From contig SULG01000031.1 of NCBI GenBank assembly GCA_005524015.1, forward strand, positions 1 to 33,748: DNA of 33,748 nucleotides, read 5' to 3'. The translations under genes were made by a program, and so were the position numbers. This DNA comes from Candidatus Jettenia ecosi (GTDB taxonomy: Bacteria; Planctomycetota; Brocadiia; Brocadiales; Brocadiaceae). Below the pieces are notes generated by a model that made no database searches, had not been told where the DNA came from, and was given only the letters and a program-made list of their open reading frames with translations. Of this stretch, positions 16,273 through 24,049 are shown piece after piece (the stretch's first letter is position 1; each line of letters begins with the position of its first letter).

Positions 16273-16986
16273 CTATTCCCACAAAGATATCCAGTTTTCC
16301 ATGCGTGCCTTTATTTTCCTGCCGCTAATTTCTAAATTTTCAATTGAATGTCCCGATGTTGGCAATACTTCGGAACTACCTGTGATTTCCGGATACCTTG
16401 CATATATGCTTGATATATGATTTTGCCATCTATCTCCTGTTTTAGGAGAGGAGCAGTTCTTTTCCTGAGAAGAATTGATAGCGCATTCTTGCCCGATGGC
16501 TTTTTGTCTGCCTTGTACCTGCGTCCAAGCAAGTTTTTTCTTTTCTGAGAGAGTAGTATATTTGCCCATAATTGCGGAAAATATATCATACCCGGCATAG
16601 AGAGGAATTTGCAAATAAACAGCAAGGATAATAAGTATGCCGTAAATCGGCAGGCTGCTATAAAATTTTCTGTAGAATCTAACGATACAAATTTTAATAA
16701 TTATCATTGCAAAAATGGAGATTCCGACATAAGCGTGGATGGTAGCTTTTGGTGGCAGAAAAGTAAATTCTCCAAATTTTTTAAACATTATGGTAGCGAT
16801 AAATAAATAAAAGGCAAAAAATATGTAACCGGTGATACGATGCGCCCACCGGAAAAAATTTGGATTCTTTGGAGGATTGGTTCTGCCAATCAGGGCAAGA
16901 ATAAACAGAGCGCCAATACTCCCTATTCCTAAGAGGCCAAATGCCAGCAGAGAATTTGTGACAGGTTTTAATTCTAAAAAATTCAT
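16273..16986 (-). CDS. Four-helix membrane protein, b-type-like, with degenerate C-terminal domain
   Basis: This 237-residue protein has four predicted membrane helices (about 12-33, 50-67, 84-103, 112-132). His49 (RWAHRITGY) and His84 (TIHAYVG) are placed like b-heme ligands in DUF6529/DUF4405-type proteins. The soluble tail contains TGDRWQNHISSIYARYPEI, which looks like the part following a heme-c site in small cytochrome domains, but the CxxCH motif is absent (CAINSS at 168-173, a second Cys178). The tail may be a former heme domain. It lies between the peroxidase and a flavoprotein gene, so a role in passing electrons from quinone or NAD(P)H towards the peroxidase is possible (inference). 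Confidence 0.6.
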   Translation of the reverse strand: MNFLELKPVTNSLLAFGLLGIGSIGALFILALIGRTNPPKNPNFFRWAHRITGYIFFAFYLFIATIMFKKFGEFTFLPPKATIHAYVGISIFAMIIIKICIVRFYRKFYSSLPIYGILIILAVYLQIPLYAGYDIFSAIMGKYTTLSEKKKLAWTQVQGRQKAIGQECAINSSQEKNCSSPKTGDRWQNHISSIYARYPEITGSSEVLPTSGHSIENLEISGRKIKARMENWISLWE

Positions 16987-17020
16987 AGGCGCCTATTCTT
17001 TTATTTTTTATCTTCAGAAG

Positions 17021-18238
17021 CTATTTCAATAAACTTTTGACATCGAAATCCGTAGCTAAAATCTTTTCCTTGTGATTGCGTATATCTACCTTCTTTTCCA
17101 TAAGCGTTCCAATATCAAGGGCATTTTTCACATCGCCAAGGAAAATCGCACCTAAAATCTTTCCATCCTTAATAAAGAGTTTTCTGTAGATATTCTTGCC
17201 GGAATCTTTTACTTTAATTTGTTCAACCGTTTTGTCTTCTGTGGAGATATCACCCATTGACGTAAGACTAATGCCGGCTACCTTCAGGGTTGTGGATAGC
17301 ACGGTGCCTGTGTATACTTCATTACCACCAGCCATATTGATCCCGGCAACTACTCCTTGTCTTTGCGCTGCCGGCCAGATACCATATATTCTGCTTTTAT
17401 GCTCTGCTACGTCTCCAGCCGCATATATATGAGAAATATTGGTTTCCATGCGATCATTCACGAGAATTCCCTTATCTACGGAGATACCTATAGTCTTTGC
17501 AAGTCCGATATTAGGTTTGATACCGGCAGAGACTACGATAAAATCGCCCTCAACAGTTTTTCCATTGTTTAATTCCAGTATTTTTGTACGGCCCTCGTCT
17601 TTTATTGATTGAGACTTGGCGCCGAGGAGGAATTTTAATCCTCTTTCTTCCATTTGCTTTTGTAAAATTGCAGCGCCCTCGGCATCCAATTGCCTGGGAA
17701 GTAGCCGATCAAAGATTTCAACTATCATTACCGAAAGCCCTAATTTGCTGAGACTATTTCCTGCCTCAAGCCCAAGCAAACCCCCGCCGATGAGCGTGAC
17801 TGTTTTTGACCCTGCTGCACGTCTTGTAATAATCGTTACATCTTCAATTGTTCGTAAAGTGAAAACCCCTTCGGTAGTGTTAATTCCTTCAACGGATGGC
17901 AAATTACCGCTGCTACCGGTAGCGAATAATAGTTTGTTATAGGTAAAATGTGATGCATCGTTAAGGGTTATCGTTTGGTTTTTGTGGTCAATGTCCTTTA
18001 CCGTACAGTTAAGGTACAATTGAATTTTGTTTTTCCAATACCATTCAGTCTTATATACATAAATTTCCTCAAGAGAAACTTCCTTAGCGAGGAGCATGGG
18101 GAGCATGATTCTTGAGTAGAAAGGAAAATATTCATTCGTAAAAATCTTTATTTCTGCCGTAGAATCCCGTTTACGAATATTCTTTGCTGCTTCTGTTCCG
18201 GCTACACCATTACCGATAATAATATATTCCATACTCAC
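17021..18238 (-). CDS. NAD(P)H-dependent FAD oxidoreductase, NirB/rubredoxin-reductase type
   Basis: This 405-residue cytoplasmic flavoprotein has two Rossmann motifs: GNGVAG (9-14) for FAD and GGGLLGLEAG (151-160) for NAD(P)H. The FAD-binding ATG motif and AAGDVAEH (273-280) are also present. It resembles the N-terminal half of nitrite reductase large subunits and NADH:rubredoxin reductases, and has no siroheme or iron-sulfur domain. The electron acceptor is unknown; the ferredoxin and cytochromes nearby are candidates. The start is GTG 18238 with AGGCGG seven bases upstream; an ATG two codons later at 18232 is possible. It ends 34 bases before the membrane protein gene. Confidence 0.85.
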   Translation of the reverse strand: MSMEYIIIGNGVAGTEAAKNIRKRDSTAEIKIFTNEYFPFYSRIMLPMLLAKEVSLEEIYVYKTEWYWKNKIQLYLNCTVKDIDHKNQTITLNDASHFTYNKLLFATGSSGNLPSVEGINTTEGVFTLRTIEDVTIITRRAAGSKTVTLIGGGLLGLEAGNSLSKLGLSVMIVEIFDRLLPRQLDAEGAAILQKQMEERGLKFLLGAKSQSIKDEGRTKILELNNGKTVEGDFIVVSAGIKPNIGLAKTIGISVDKGILVNDRMETNISHIYAAGDVAEHKSRIYGIWPAAQRQGVVAGINMAGGNEVYTGTVLSTTLKVAGISLTSMGDISTEDKTVEQIKVKDSGKNIYRKLFIKDGKILGAIFLGDVKNALDIGTLMEKKVDIRNHKEKILATDFDVKSLLK

Positions 18239-18295
18239 GTGAGCACCGCCTGGTATTTACCATAAATTTTGATAAAATAATTACGCTTGTTAGCC

Positions 18296-19381
18296 TCATC
18301 GTCCAAAATTAATACCTATCGATTCAGCGGCTTTTACTAAGCCCTTTTCTGTAGGCACTTTTTTCTGACCTTTGATCACTTCACTCAAGGAAACAGATTC
18401 GATCTTTTGCCCTTTCAGACAAACCATTTCACCCAATTGTTTGTTGGCAATGAGATCAACAACTGCCACGCCGAAGCGTGTCGAAAGGATACGATCAAAG
18501 GCGTTTGGAGTGCCGCCCCTTTGCAGATGTCCAAGAACAGTAGCGCGTACCTCCATTTCAGTACATTTCGCAATTTCATCGCCAACTTTATTCGCAATTC
18601 CACCCAGACGTTCGGCGCTACCACCCTTTTCTGCGATTCCCATGACAGATAATTCACCGCCTATTGGTTTTGCCCCCTCAGAAACAACCACAATACTTGA
18701 TTTACCGCCGCTCTTTTTACGGTCATTAATTTTTTTACATACCTTTGTGATATCAAACGGAATTTCAGGAATAAGAATTACATCTGCGCCGCCGCCAACC
18801 CCCGTTTCTAAAGCTATCCAGCCTACATAACGTCCCATTACTTCCACTACCATGATCCGGTGATGGCTTTCCGCTGTGGTATGCAGCCTGTCCAGTGCGT
18901 CAGTTGCTGTTTGCACTGCGGTATTGAATCCAAAGGTAACATCAGTTGCCAGGATGTCATTATCGATAGTCTTTGGAACGCCGACAATGGGACAGCCCAT
19001 CTTGAATAACTCGTAAGCAATCTTAAGAGAACCGTCGCCTCCGATAACAACTAAGGCCTCCAGGCCAAGAAACTCAATGTTTTTGATTATCTCTTTAGAA
19101 ACATCTCTTACCTCAACCTTGATATTGTTTGTAATCCTATATTCAAAGGGGTTTGCTCTGTTCGATGTACCGAGGATTGTTCCGCCTATCGGAAGGATAC
19201 CGCGAACCTCCCGTGGTGTTAAAACCCGTGCCTTATTAGGTAAGACAAGACCATCAAAACCATCTTCAATTCCAATTACTTCATAGTTATATTTCAAGGA
19301 TGCCGATTTAGCTACAGCGCGAATAACAGCATTCAATCCCGGACAATCCCCCCCGCCTGTCAATATACCAATTTTCTTCAT
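18296..19381 (-). CDS. pfkA: 6-phosphofructokinase (group III type)
   Basis: This enzyme phosphorylates fructose 6-phosphate in glycolysis. It has 361 residues, typical of the mixed-substrate group III enzymes. Motifs are GGGDCPGLN (9-17), GGDGS (114-118), the active-site PKTIDND (136-142), MGRYVGW (182-188) and the GHLQRGG substrate segment. Gly after GGD is the ATP-type residue, whereas Lys in PKTIDND is the residue found in PPi-type enzymes; this pair is known in group III ATP enzymes, so phosphoryl donor should be measured. It follows a strong terminator and precedes the flavoprotein by 57 bases. Confidence 0.93.
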   Translation of the reverse strand: MKKIGILTGGGDCPGLNAVIRAVAKSASLKYNYEVIGIEDGFDGLVLPNKARVLTPREVRGILPIGGTILGTSNRANPFEYRITNNIKVEVRDVSKEIIKNIEFLGLEALVVIGGDGSLKIAYELFKMGCPIVGVPKTIDNDILATDVTFGFNTAVQTATDALDRLHTTAESHHRIMVVEVMGRYVGWIALETGVGGGADVILIPEIPFDITKVCKKINDRKKSGGKSSIVVVSEGAKPIGGELSVMGIAEKGGSAERLGGIANKVGDEIAKCTEMEVRATVLGHLQRGGTPNAFDRILSTRFGVAVVDLIANKQLGEMVCLKGQKIESVSLSEVIKGQKKVPTEKGLVKAAESIGINFGR

Positions 19382-19410
19382 GACAATAGATACTCCTTTT
19401 CTCAGAATTT

Positions 19411-19471
19411 ACTAAAAGATAACCACTTCCTTATTCCCCTCCCTTATCGGTATGAGATAAAGAAGTGGTTA
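19411..19471 (-). terminator. Rho-independent terminator of the cytochrome c pair
   Basis: Reading the minus strand, a 15-bp stem (TAACCACTTCTTTAT with ATAAGGAAGTGGTTA, one G-T pair; plus-strand arms 19420-19434 and 19457-19471) is followed at once by CTTTT. It lies 67 bases after the stop of the 19538-19900 gene and before the phosphofructokinase start. It separates the cytochrome genes from pfkA. Confidence 0.75.
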
Positions 19472-19537
19472 CAAACTAAAAAGATTTTGTATATTGATTG
19501 CCCGGCTTTTGTAGAAAGTATAAAATAAAATTGTACA

Positions 19538-19900
19538 TCATGGCCTTTTCTGAGGGGCTAGTCTCCTGACATACCTGGCCAGGGACTGTATTTCTTCTTC
19601 TTTCAATTTATCACTCCATCGAGGCATCTTGTTCTTACCGTTGATAATGGAATTCAATATCTCTTCATCCTTTCTTGAAGCCTGCCAATTGGCATCAGAA
19701 AGATTGGGAGCTTTCAATGCTTGTCCCCTTTTCGTTCCTTTACCGTCACCGCCATGACAAGTAACGCAGTGATATTCAAATAAATCCTTTGCATTCATTT
19801 GTTCATTTTTCTGTCCATAAGCTGATGGAAAACTGTTATACAAGCATATCATAGCAAAAATTGATATTGTGTAAATGAATGCGTTTCTTCTGTTACTCAT
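19538..19900 (-). CDS. Monoheme cytochrome c, class I
   Basis: This 120-residue exported protein (signal peptide about 1-29) has a single heme-c site, CVTCH at 45-49, and a likely axial methionine at about 92 in NKMPRW. The body YHCVTCHGGDGKG...APNLSDANWQ...INGKNKMPRWSDKLKEEEI is typical of small soluble class I cytochromes. It would shuttle electrons, for example to the cytochrome c peroxidase encoded 3.4 kb away. It lies 50 bases downstream of a related cytochrome gene and is followed by a terminator. Confidence 0.92.
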   Translation of the reverse strand: MSNRRNAFIYTISIFAMICLYNSFPSAYGQKNEQMNAKDLFEYHCVTCHGGDGKGTKRGQALKAPNLSDANWQASRKDEEILNSIINGKNKMPRWSDKLKEEEIQSLARYVRRLAPQKRP

Positions 19901-19950
19901 TTATAGAACATTCCTCCGTAAAAATGAAGCAGATTTTGCATATACTGGTA

Positions 19951-20301
19951 TTACTTTTTTCCAAAACCCCGGACAACGGGCACTAATGCCTTGATTTCTT
20001 CCTGGCTTAATTTTTCTTTAAAGGGAAACATTTTTTCAGGAGTGCCTTCATTAATTTGCTTGATAATCTTTTCATCACTTATTTGTGCTTGCCATTCGGG
20101 GCTTGTAAAATCACGCGCTTCCAGGCCTAGTCCGAGATCTGTCGGCTTGCCATCTTCGCCATGACAGGTTTTGCAATGTGTCATATAGAGTTCTTTCGCA
20201 TTGATATCAGCCGCTGTTGAAATAGAGTTTCCTGAAAAATAAGTAACTGAGCCAAGAATAATTGCATACGATACTGCTACAAAAGCTCCTTTTTTATTCA
20301 T
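19951..20301 (-). CDS. Monoheme cytochrome c, class I
   Basis: This 116-residue exported protein (signal peptide about 1-30) has heme-c motif CKTCH at 43-47 and probable axial Met91 in EKMFPFKEKL. The two cytochromes share the order CHG, W-Q-A, IxxINxG, M-P-[FW], KL..EEI, so they are likely old paralogues, but they are far from identical. It is an electron carrier outside the cytoplasmic membrane. It is cotranscribed with the 19538-19900 gene, and perhaps with the small gene upstream (99 bases). Confidence 0.92.
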   Translation of the reverse strand: MNKKGAFVAVSYAIILGSVTYFSGNSISTAADINAKELYMTHCKTCHGEDGKPTDLGLGLEARDFTSPEWQAQISDEKIIKQINEGTPEKMFPFKEKLSQEEIKALVPVVRGFGKK

Positions 20302-20399
20302 GTTTTTTCTCCACGTTTATTTAGTTTGATAGAAATACCTGGTCGAATAAATATTCATTAATACAGGATGCTTCTTTTCAAAATGTTGTAAGACAAGAT

Positions 20400-20594
20400 T
20401 CATTCCTCATACGTAACAACGCGAATTATGCCCATAGTGCCTCCATTGGTATTTGTTGTGCTGTCACAAACAGAAATTACCTTTTTTATGGTATTGGTTT
20501 GTAAAAAATCATTTACCTCCTTATCCAGAGCGATAAGCTCGTTATGAACATGAAACATTCTTAAAGGCGAAGTAAAAGTCTTTATTTTTGCCAT
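20400..20594 (-). CDS. Small conserved-looking protein of unknown function
   Basis: This 64-residue protein has a strong ribosome binding site (AAGGAGACGTTT before ATG), which supports a real gene. The sequence has an alternating pattern of a basic N-terminal strand (KIKTFTSPLRMFHVH), an amphipathic helix (ELIALDKEVNDFLQTN), a strand (IKKVISVCDSTT) and a final strand (MGIIRVVTYEE). The layout resembles Cse60-like or other small alpha-beta proteins, but I cannot assign a family. It lies between the ferredoxin and the cytochrome genes on the same strand. Confidence 0.65.
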   Translation of the reverse strand: MAKIKTFTSPLRMFHVHNELIALDKEVNDFLQTNTIKKVISVCDSTTNTNGGTMGIIRVVTYEE

Positions 20595-20750
20595 AAACGT
20601 CTCCTTAAAAAGTCTTTAAATTAAGTACCTGTATAGGAATTTTATTCTGCAGGGCACCCCTTTAGGGTTGTTATCCTGGCGCATATATTCCGGCGAGGAA
20701 GCAAGGCTAAAACCTTGCCCTACATTCTTAATACAAGATTAATACAAGAT

Positions 20751-20774
20751 AAAAGTTGCCGAAGGCCTCATGTA
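20751..20774. repeat. GCCGAAGGCCTCATGTA short dispersed repeat
   Basis: The unit is about AAAAGTTGCCGAAGGCCTCA followed by TGTA. Near-copies occur at 30707-30730 and, with one or more changes, 29034-29059. Inverted copies are at 12049-12070 and about 12200-12223. All lie between genes, often close to a gene end. Confidence 0.65.
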
Positions 20775-20787
20775 ACTACTTTACCTT

Positions 20788-20979
20788 TTATCTGGAGCAG
20801 TGCGTAGATACAGTCTTAATAGCTTTTACAGGACAAATAAGAATACACCGTTCGCACAGGTTGCACTTCTGGTGGGCGATTTCTGCCTTTTCTTTGCTCA
20901 TTACGATAGCTGTCTCAGAACATACCTGCAGACACTCCTCACAGCCAACGCAATCTTTTTTATCTACCACAATTATCAT
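20788..20979 (-). CDS. 2[4Fe-4S] ferredoxin-type protein
   Basis: This 63-residue protein has two cluster motifs, CVGCEECLQVC (Cys10, 13, 16, 20) and CNLCERCILICP (Cys39, 42, 45, 49), each CxxCxxCxxxC. The bacterial-type spacing predicts two [4Fe-4S] clusters. It would be a low-potential electron carrier in the cytoplasm. The ribosome binding site is weak or distant (GGAAAGG about 13 bases before ATG). It lies between the small heat-shock genes and the 64-residue gene; its redox partner is not evident. Confidence 0.9.
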   Translation of the reverse strand: MIIVVDKKDCVGCEECLQVCSETAIVMSKEKAEIAHQKCNLCERCILICPVKAIKTVSTHCSR

Positions 20980-21050
20980 TGTTATTTACATGCCTTTCCG
21001 GAGCAGAAATCTCCCTTCATGAATGATGAAGCATGCAAAGATAGTCCAGA

Positions 21051-21455
21051 TTATTCTGCCTTAACTTCGATCTTTCTTGGTTTTACATGTTCTGCTTTGG
21101 GCAGGACAAGGGATAAAACGCCATCGGACATCTTTGCCTCAATCTTATCCCTGTTAATTGCATCTGAAATAACAAAGTGACGATGATAATGCCCGATATT
21201 ATATTCACTGTAAATTACCTTCTCATTGGCATATGCCTCCTGAGAAACAGCGCCATTGACGATTAATTCATTGTCACGCATATCAACAGTTATATTCTCA
21301 GAGTCTACTCCTGGCATATCTATCAATACCGTGAAATTATCAGCGGTTTCATAAATATCCGCTAAAGGGAAATACCAACTTCCCTTTCCAGTCACAACAC
21401 ACTTATCGGGTGAAATTTTCTTTTTTTCAACGACTGGATGTTCTTTCTTTTCCAT
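21051..21455 (-). CDS. Hsp20 small heat-shock protein
   Basis: This 134-residue cytoplasmic chaperone has a complete alpha-crystallin domain, from about residue 30 (DIYETADNFTVLIDMPGV) to DGVLSLVLPKAE near 118. The A-x-x-n-G-V-L motif is present as MSDGVLSLVLPK, and the tail ends KPRKIEVK, the usual IxV-type anchor. It holds unfolded proteins and prevents their aggregation. It follows the other Hsp20 gene by 20 bases, so the pair is one operon. No CIRCE element was seen upstream. Confidence 0.92.
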   Translation of the reverse strand: MEKKEHPVVEKKKISPDKCVVTGKGSWYFPLADIYETADNFTVLIDMPGVDSENITVDMRDNELIVNGAVSQEAYANEKVIYSEYNIGHYHRHFVISDAINRDKIEAKMSDGVLSLVLPKAEHVKPRKIEVKAE

Positions 21456-21475
21456 AATAAAATTCTCCTTTTTCG

Positions 21476-21925
21476 CTAAACTCTTTTAATCTCGATCTGT
21501 TTTGGCTTCGCTTCGGCAGATTTAGGAAGTTTTACCGTTAAAACGCCGTTCTTATAAGAGGCGGCAACCTTTTCTATATCGACCCTTTCAGGCAGCATAA
21601 TAGAGCGGGCAAATGTTCCGTAATCCCTCTCTCTCCGCAGATAATTGATCTTTTGAGTTTCCGTAGCTGGTTTTCGTTCTCCCTTAATAGTTAATACCTC
21701 ATCTACTACCTGAATATTTAAATCGGCGGTTTTTACTCCGGGGAGTTCTGCACGGACGATAATATTCTCCTCATTTATGGATACAATAATTTGTGGAAAT
21801 TCCGCGCTTATATAATTTTCTGTTTGATGCGCAGAACTTAAAAAGTCCAACAAATCGCTCATCTCATGTTGGATATGAGTAAGGCTACTTAAAGGATTCT
21901 TCTTATCCCAATTTATTAAATTCAC
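21476..21925 (-). CDS. Hsp20 small heat-shock protein
   Basis: This 149-residue protein has the alpha-crystallin domain from about residue 46 (IIVSINEENIIVRAELPGVK) to NGVLTVKLPKS, and an IEI tail (KPKQIEIKRV). The N-terminal region LSSLTHIQHEMSDLLDFL is the oligomer-forming part. The start is GTG at 21925, with AAGGAAAGGGGG just upstream. It is first in the Hsp20 pair, with a roughly 1-kb repeat-rich gap upstream. Regulation by heat is likely but no operator is recognisable. Confidence 0.92.
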   Translation of the reverse strand: MNLINWDKKNPLSSLTHIQHEMSDLLDFLSSAHQTENYISAEFPQIIVSINEENIIVRAELPGVKTADLNIQVVDEVLTIKGERKPATETQKINYLRRERDYGTFARSIMLPERVDIEKVAASYKNGVLTVKLPKSAEAKPKQIEIKRV

Positions 21926-22538
21926 TTTTACCCCCTTTCCTTATAATAAAAAATTAAGAAATTATTTTTTCTGGACGTATCTAAGATTTTAGACAAATTG
22001 TTCTATGCTTCTGGATTCAATTTCGCTTTTAGTTCTTCCAAAATTTTTTTGTTATGGTATACACAACTGACATTTGTCTCTTAATCACAGTACTTTAGAG
22101 AAATTAATCTAAAAAATACTTTTTGGATAGATTCAAAAATTATAGGAATACTATCATTTTCTCTTTGAGTTATAAGCAATACAAATGCCAATAAATTAAA
22201 ACTATGTCAACAATCTCAATCAATAACTTTCTTTCTTGGGAAAATACATTTTTTTTCATTCCTTATGCAATAAGCTTCGTGTTATTCAACTTGTTCTTAA
22301 ACAGAGTTTAGGAACAAGTTGGTCTCGGCATGCTGTTCACAAGTCAGTAGCACTGAACTTGATGCAGAGGGAATGTCTTTCCCTGATAAAAAAATACACA
22401 AATACTTGTGGCGGAGATGCAAGATGTTGCGTCTCTACTTTACCTATAGCATCCAATTGGTGAAACCGAACAAAATATGGTGCAAGTTAAGTCTTTGGTT
22501 GTATGCTGGTATAGGGAACGTACAGAGTCCTTAAGCAT

Positions 22539-22617
22539 GTCATTGCGAGGGATTTTTCCGAAGCAATCTCTTCTGAAACATGCAAAGGATTGCTTCGGAT
22601 AAGACTCTCGCAATGAC
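22539..22617. repeat. GTCATTGCGAG palindromic repeat
   Basis: The outer 11-bp inverted repeats are GTCATTGCGAG and CTCGCAATGAC. The inner perfect inverted repeats are CCGAAGCAATC (22558-22568) and GATTGCTTCGG (22588-22598). This is the widespread ATTGCGAG...GAAGCAATC type of bacterial palindrome. One copy was seen. Confidence 0.75.
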
Positions 22618-22671
22618 GAGGTAGTCTTTCCTCTGTTGAGGATATGTTCGTTTTCATCCTTGAAATACTAT

Positions 22672-22813
22672 AATCCCGTAGGGATGTCATGATTGTAGAA
22701 GAAGCAGAAAAAAGCCCTTCAACCCCGAAGGGGTGACATGGGATACCTGCGTTGAGATGCCACCCCTTCGGGATTGAATTGTGGTATGTTCGGTTTCATA
22801 CAGAGAGTCCTAT
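22672..22813. repeat. CCCGAAGGG-family repeat, array 3
   Basis: It holds AATCCCGTAGGGATGTCATG (22672 on), AACCCCGAAGGGGTGACATG (22721-22740) and its inverse GCCACCCCTTCGGGATT (22759-22775), then a tail TTCATACAGAGAGTCCTAT. Read in reverse complement it matches 25979-26172 along its whole length, except that the latter has an extra internal hairpin. Confidence 0.8.
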
Positions 22814-22902
22814 AACATCCTTCATTATAATTCTTCATTATAATTCAGTTTTATACCTCGTATTTACCAGGGAGGATTAATTTGCATTGCTTTATGGAAA
22901 TA

Positions 22903-24003
22903 CTAAGCCTTAACGAACCTTTTGCCTGAGAGTTGTTTTATCAATTTTTTTATCTCCAGGATCATTAAAGTGCTAGAGACAACAGAGGTAGGGAGTCCGG
23001 TGATTTGTATAATTTCTTCAATATCTTTTGGATTGCTGGAAAGGAGCGAAAATATCTTCTTTTCCTGGGAGTTAAGCGACAGGCTTCGGGGGTCGTTTGT
23101 TTCTGATTCATCGCCACGATTCAGAAATTCTGCAACGGGTCCTAATTCCTGAATGATATCCGTAATGTCCTCTACAAGCTTGGCGCCCTCTTTGATCAGT
23201 TTATGGGTACCCCTGCTGTAAACATTATCAATATTGCCTGGAATGGCAAAGACCTCCTTTCCCTGCTCAAGCGCCCACTGCGCGGTTATCAGAGAGCCGC
23301 TGTTTAATGATGATTCAACCACAAGTACGCCCAGCGATAAACCGCTAATTAATCTGTTTCTTGGTGGGAAGTTACGAAAATCGGGCGGTGTATTCATAGG
23401 AAATTCGGATACAAGGGCACCATGTTGGGCAATATGTTCTGCCAGTTCAATATTTTCGCGGGGATACATTATTCCTAAACCGGAACCGAGTACAGCAATG
23501 GTACGTCCGTTGGAGTTGATAGCGCCTCGGTGTGCAGCAGCATCGATTCCCCGCGCCATACCGCTTACAACACAAAACCCTTTTTGGGCAAGTAATCGGC
23601 CAAAACGCTCTGCCTGTGATAAGCCATAATAGGTACAACGCCGTGCGCCTACAACAGCCAAAGCTAAGATATCGGCTTCGAGAATATTCCCTTTAACGTA
23701 GAGGACAAGCGGCGGGTCATAGATGGCTTTGAGGTGTTTCGGATATTGATCACTGGTATATGGTAAGATCTGAACATTTCTTTCTTTCGCCAAATTAATT
23801 TCAGGTTCAATATCAATATTTCTGGCCGTTTCGATTATGGCAGTGGCAAGTTTCGGCCCTATGCCATGCACTGCCTCCAGCTCTCCTCTGGAAGCGTTAA
23901 GAATTGCCTCTGAGGAACCGAAGCGTTCTAAAAGGGTCTTGTATGTTCTTATACCAATTCCCTTGGTCATGTTCAGCCGCAAGAGGGCTTCAAATTCTGT
24001 CAA
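22903..24003 (-). CDS. dprA: DNA processing protein DprA
   Basis: This cytoplasmic protein loads RecA on incoming single-stranded DNA in transformation and may also act in recombination. It has 366 residues in three parts: N-terminal helix-hairpin-helix/SAM-like region (about 1-60), Rossmann-like DprA fold with VVGARR (117-122), SGMARGID (147-154), GSGLGIMYP (173-181), FPPRNRLISG (212-221), and a C-terminal winged-helix-like domain (about 305-366). The start is a TTG at 24003 with GAGAGG upstream. It lies 46 bases downstream of aroB. Competence genes are not otherwise seen in the window. Confidence 0.95.
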   Translation of the reverse strand: MTEFEALLRLNMTKGIGIRTYKTLLERFGSSEAILNASRGELEAVHGIGPKLATAIIETARNIDIEPEINLAKERNVQILPYTSDQYPKHLKAIYDPPLVLYVKGNILEADILALAVVGARRCTYYGLSQAERFGRLLAQKGFCVVSGMARGIDAAAHRGAINSNGRTIAVLGSGLGIMYPRENIELAEHIAQHGALVSEFPMNTPPDFRNFPPRNRLISGLSLGVLVVESSLNSGSLITAQWALEQGKEVFAIPGNIDNVYSRGTHKLIKEGAKLVEDITDIIQELGPVAEFLNRGDESETNDPRSLSLNSQEKKIFSLLSSNPKDIEEIIQITGLPTSVVSSTLMILEIKKLIKQLSGKRFVKA

Positions 24004-24049
24004 TGCTTAACCTCTCGAGAGATGTTCAGAATTACAGAGAATTCGTAAA

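Larger units (their letters stand above)
21926..22902. other. Repeat-rich intergenic stretch
   Basis: No gene is supported. The first 300 bases are A+T-rich and contain the hsp20 promoter region. Then come the CTTGTTC hairpin (22289-22320), a GAGACGCAA hairpin copy (22413-22437), a GTCATTGCGAG palindrome (22539-22617) and CCCGAAGGG-family array 3 (22672-22813). Plus-strand frames here run through repeats. Confidence 0.65.

Noticed and set aside
21926-22235. CIRCE-type heat-shock operator before the Hsp20 pair
   Set aside because: No TTAGCACTC...GAGTGCTAA-type inverted repeat is present.
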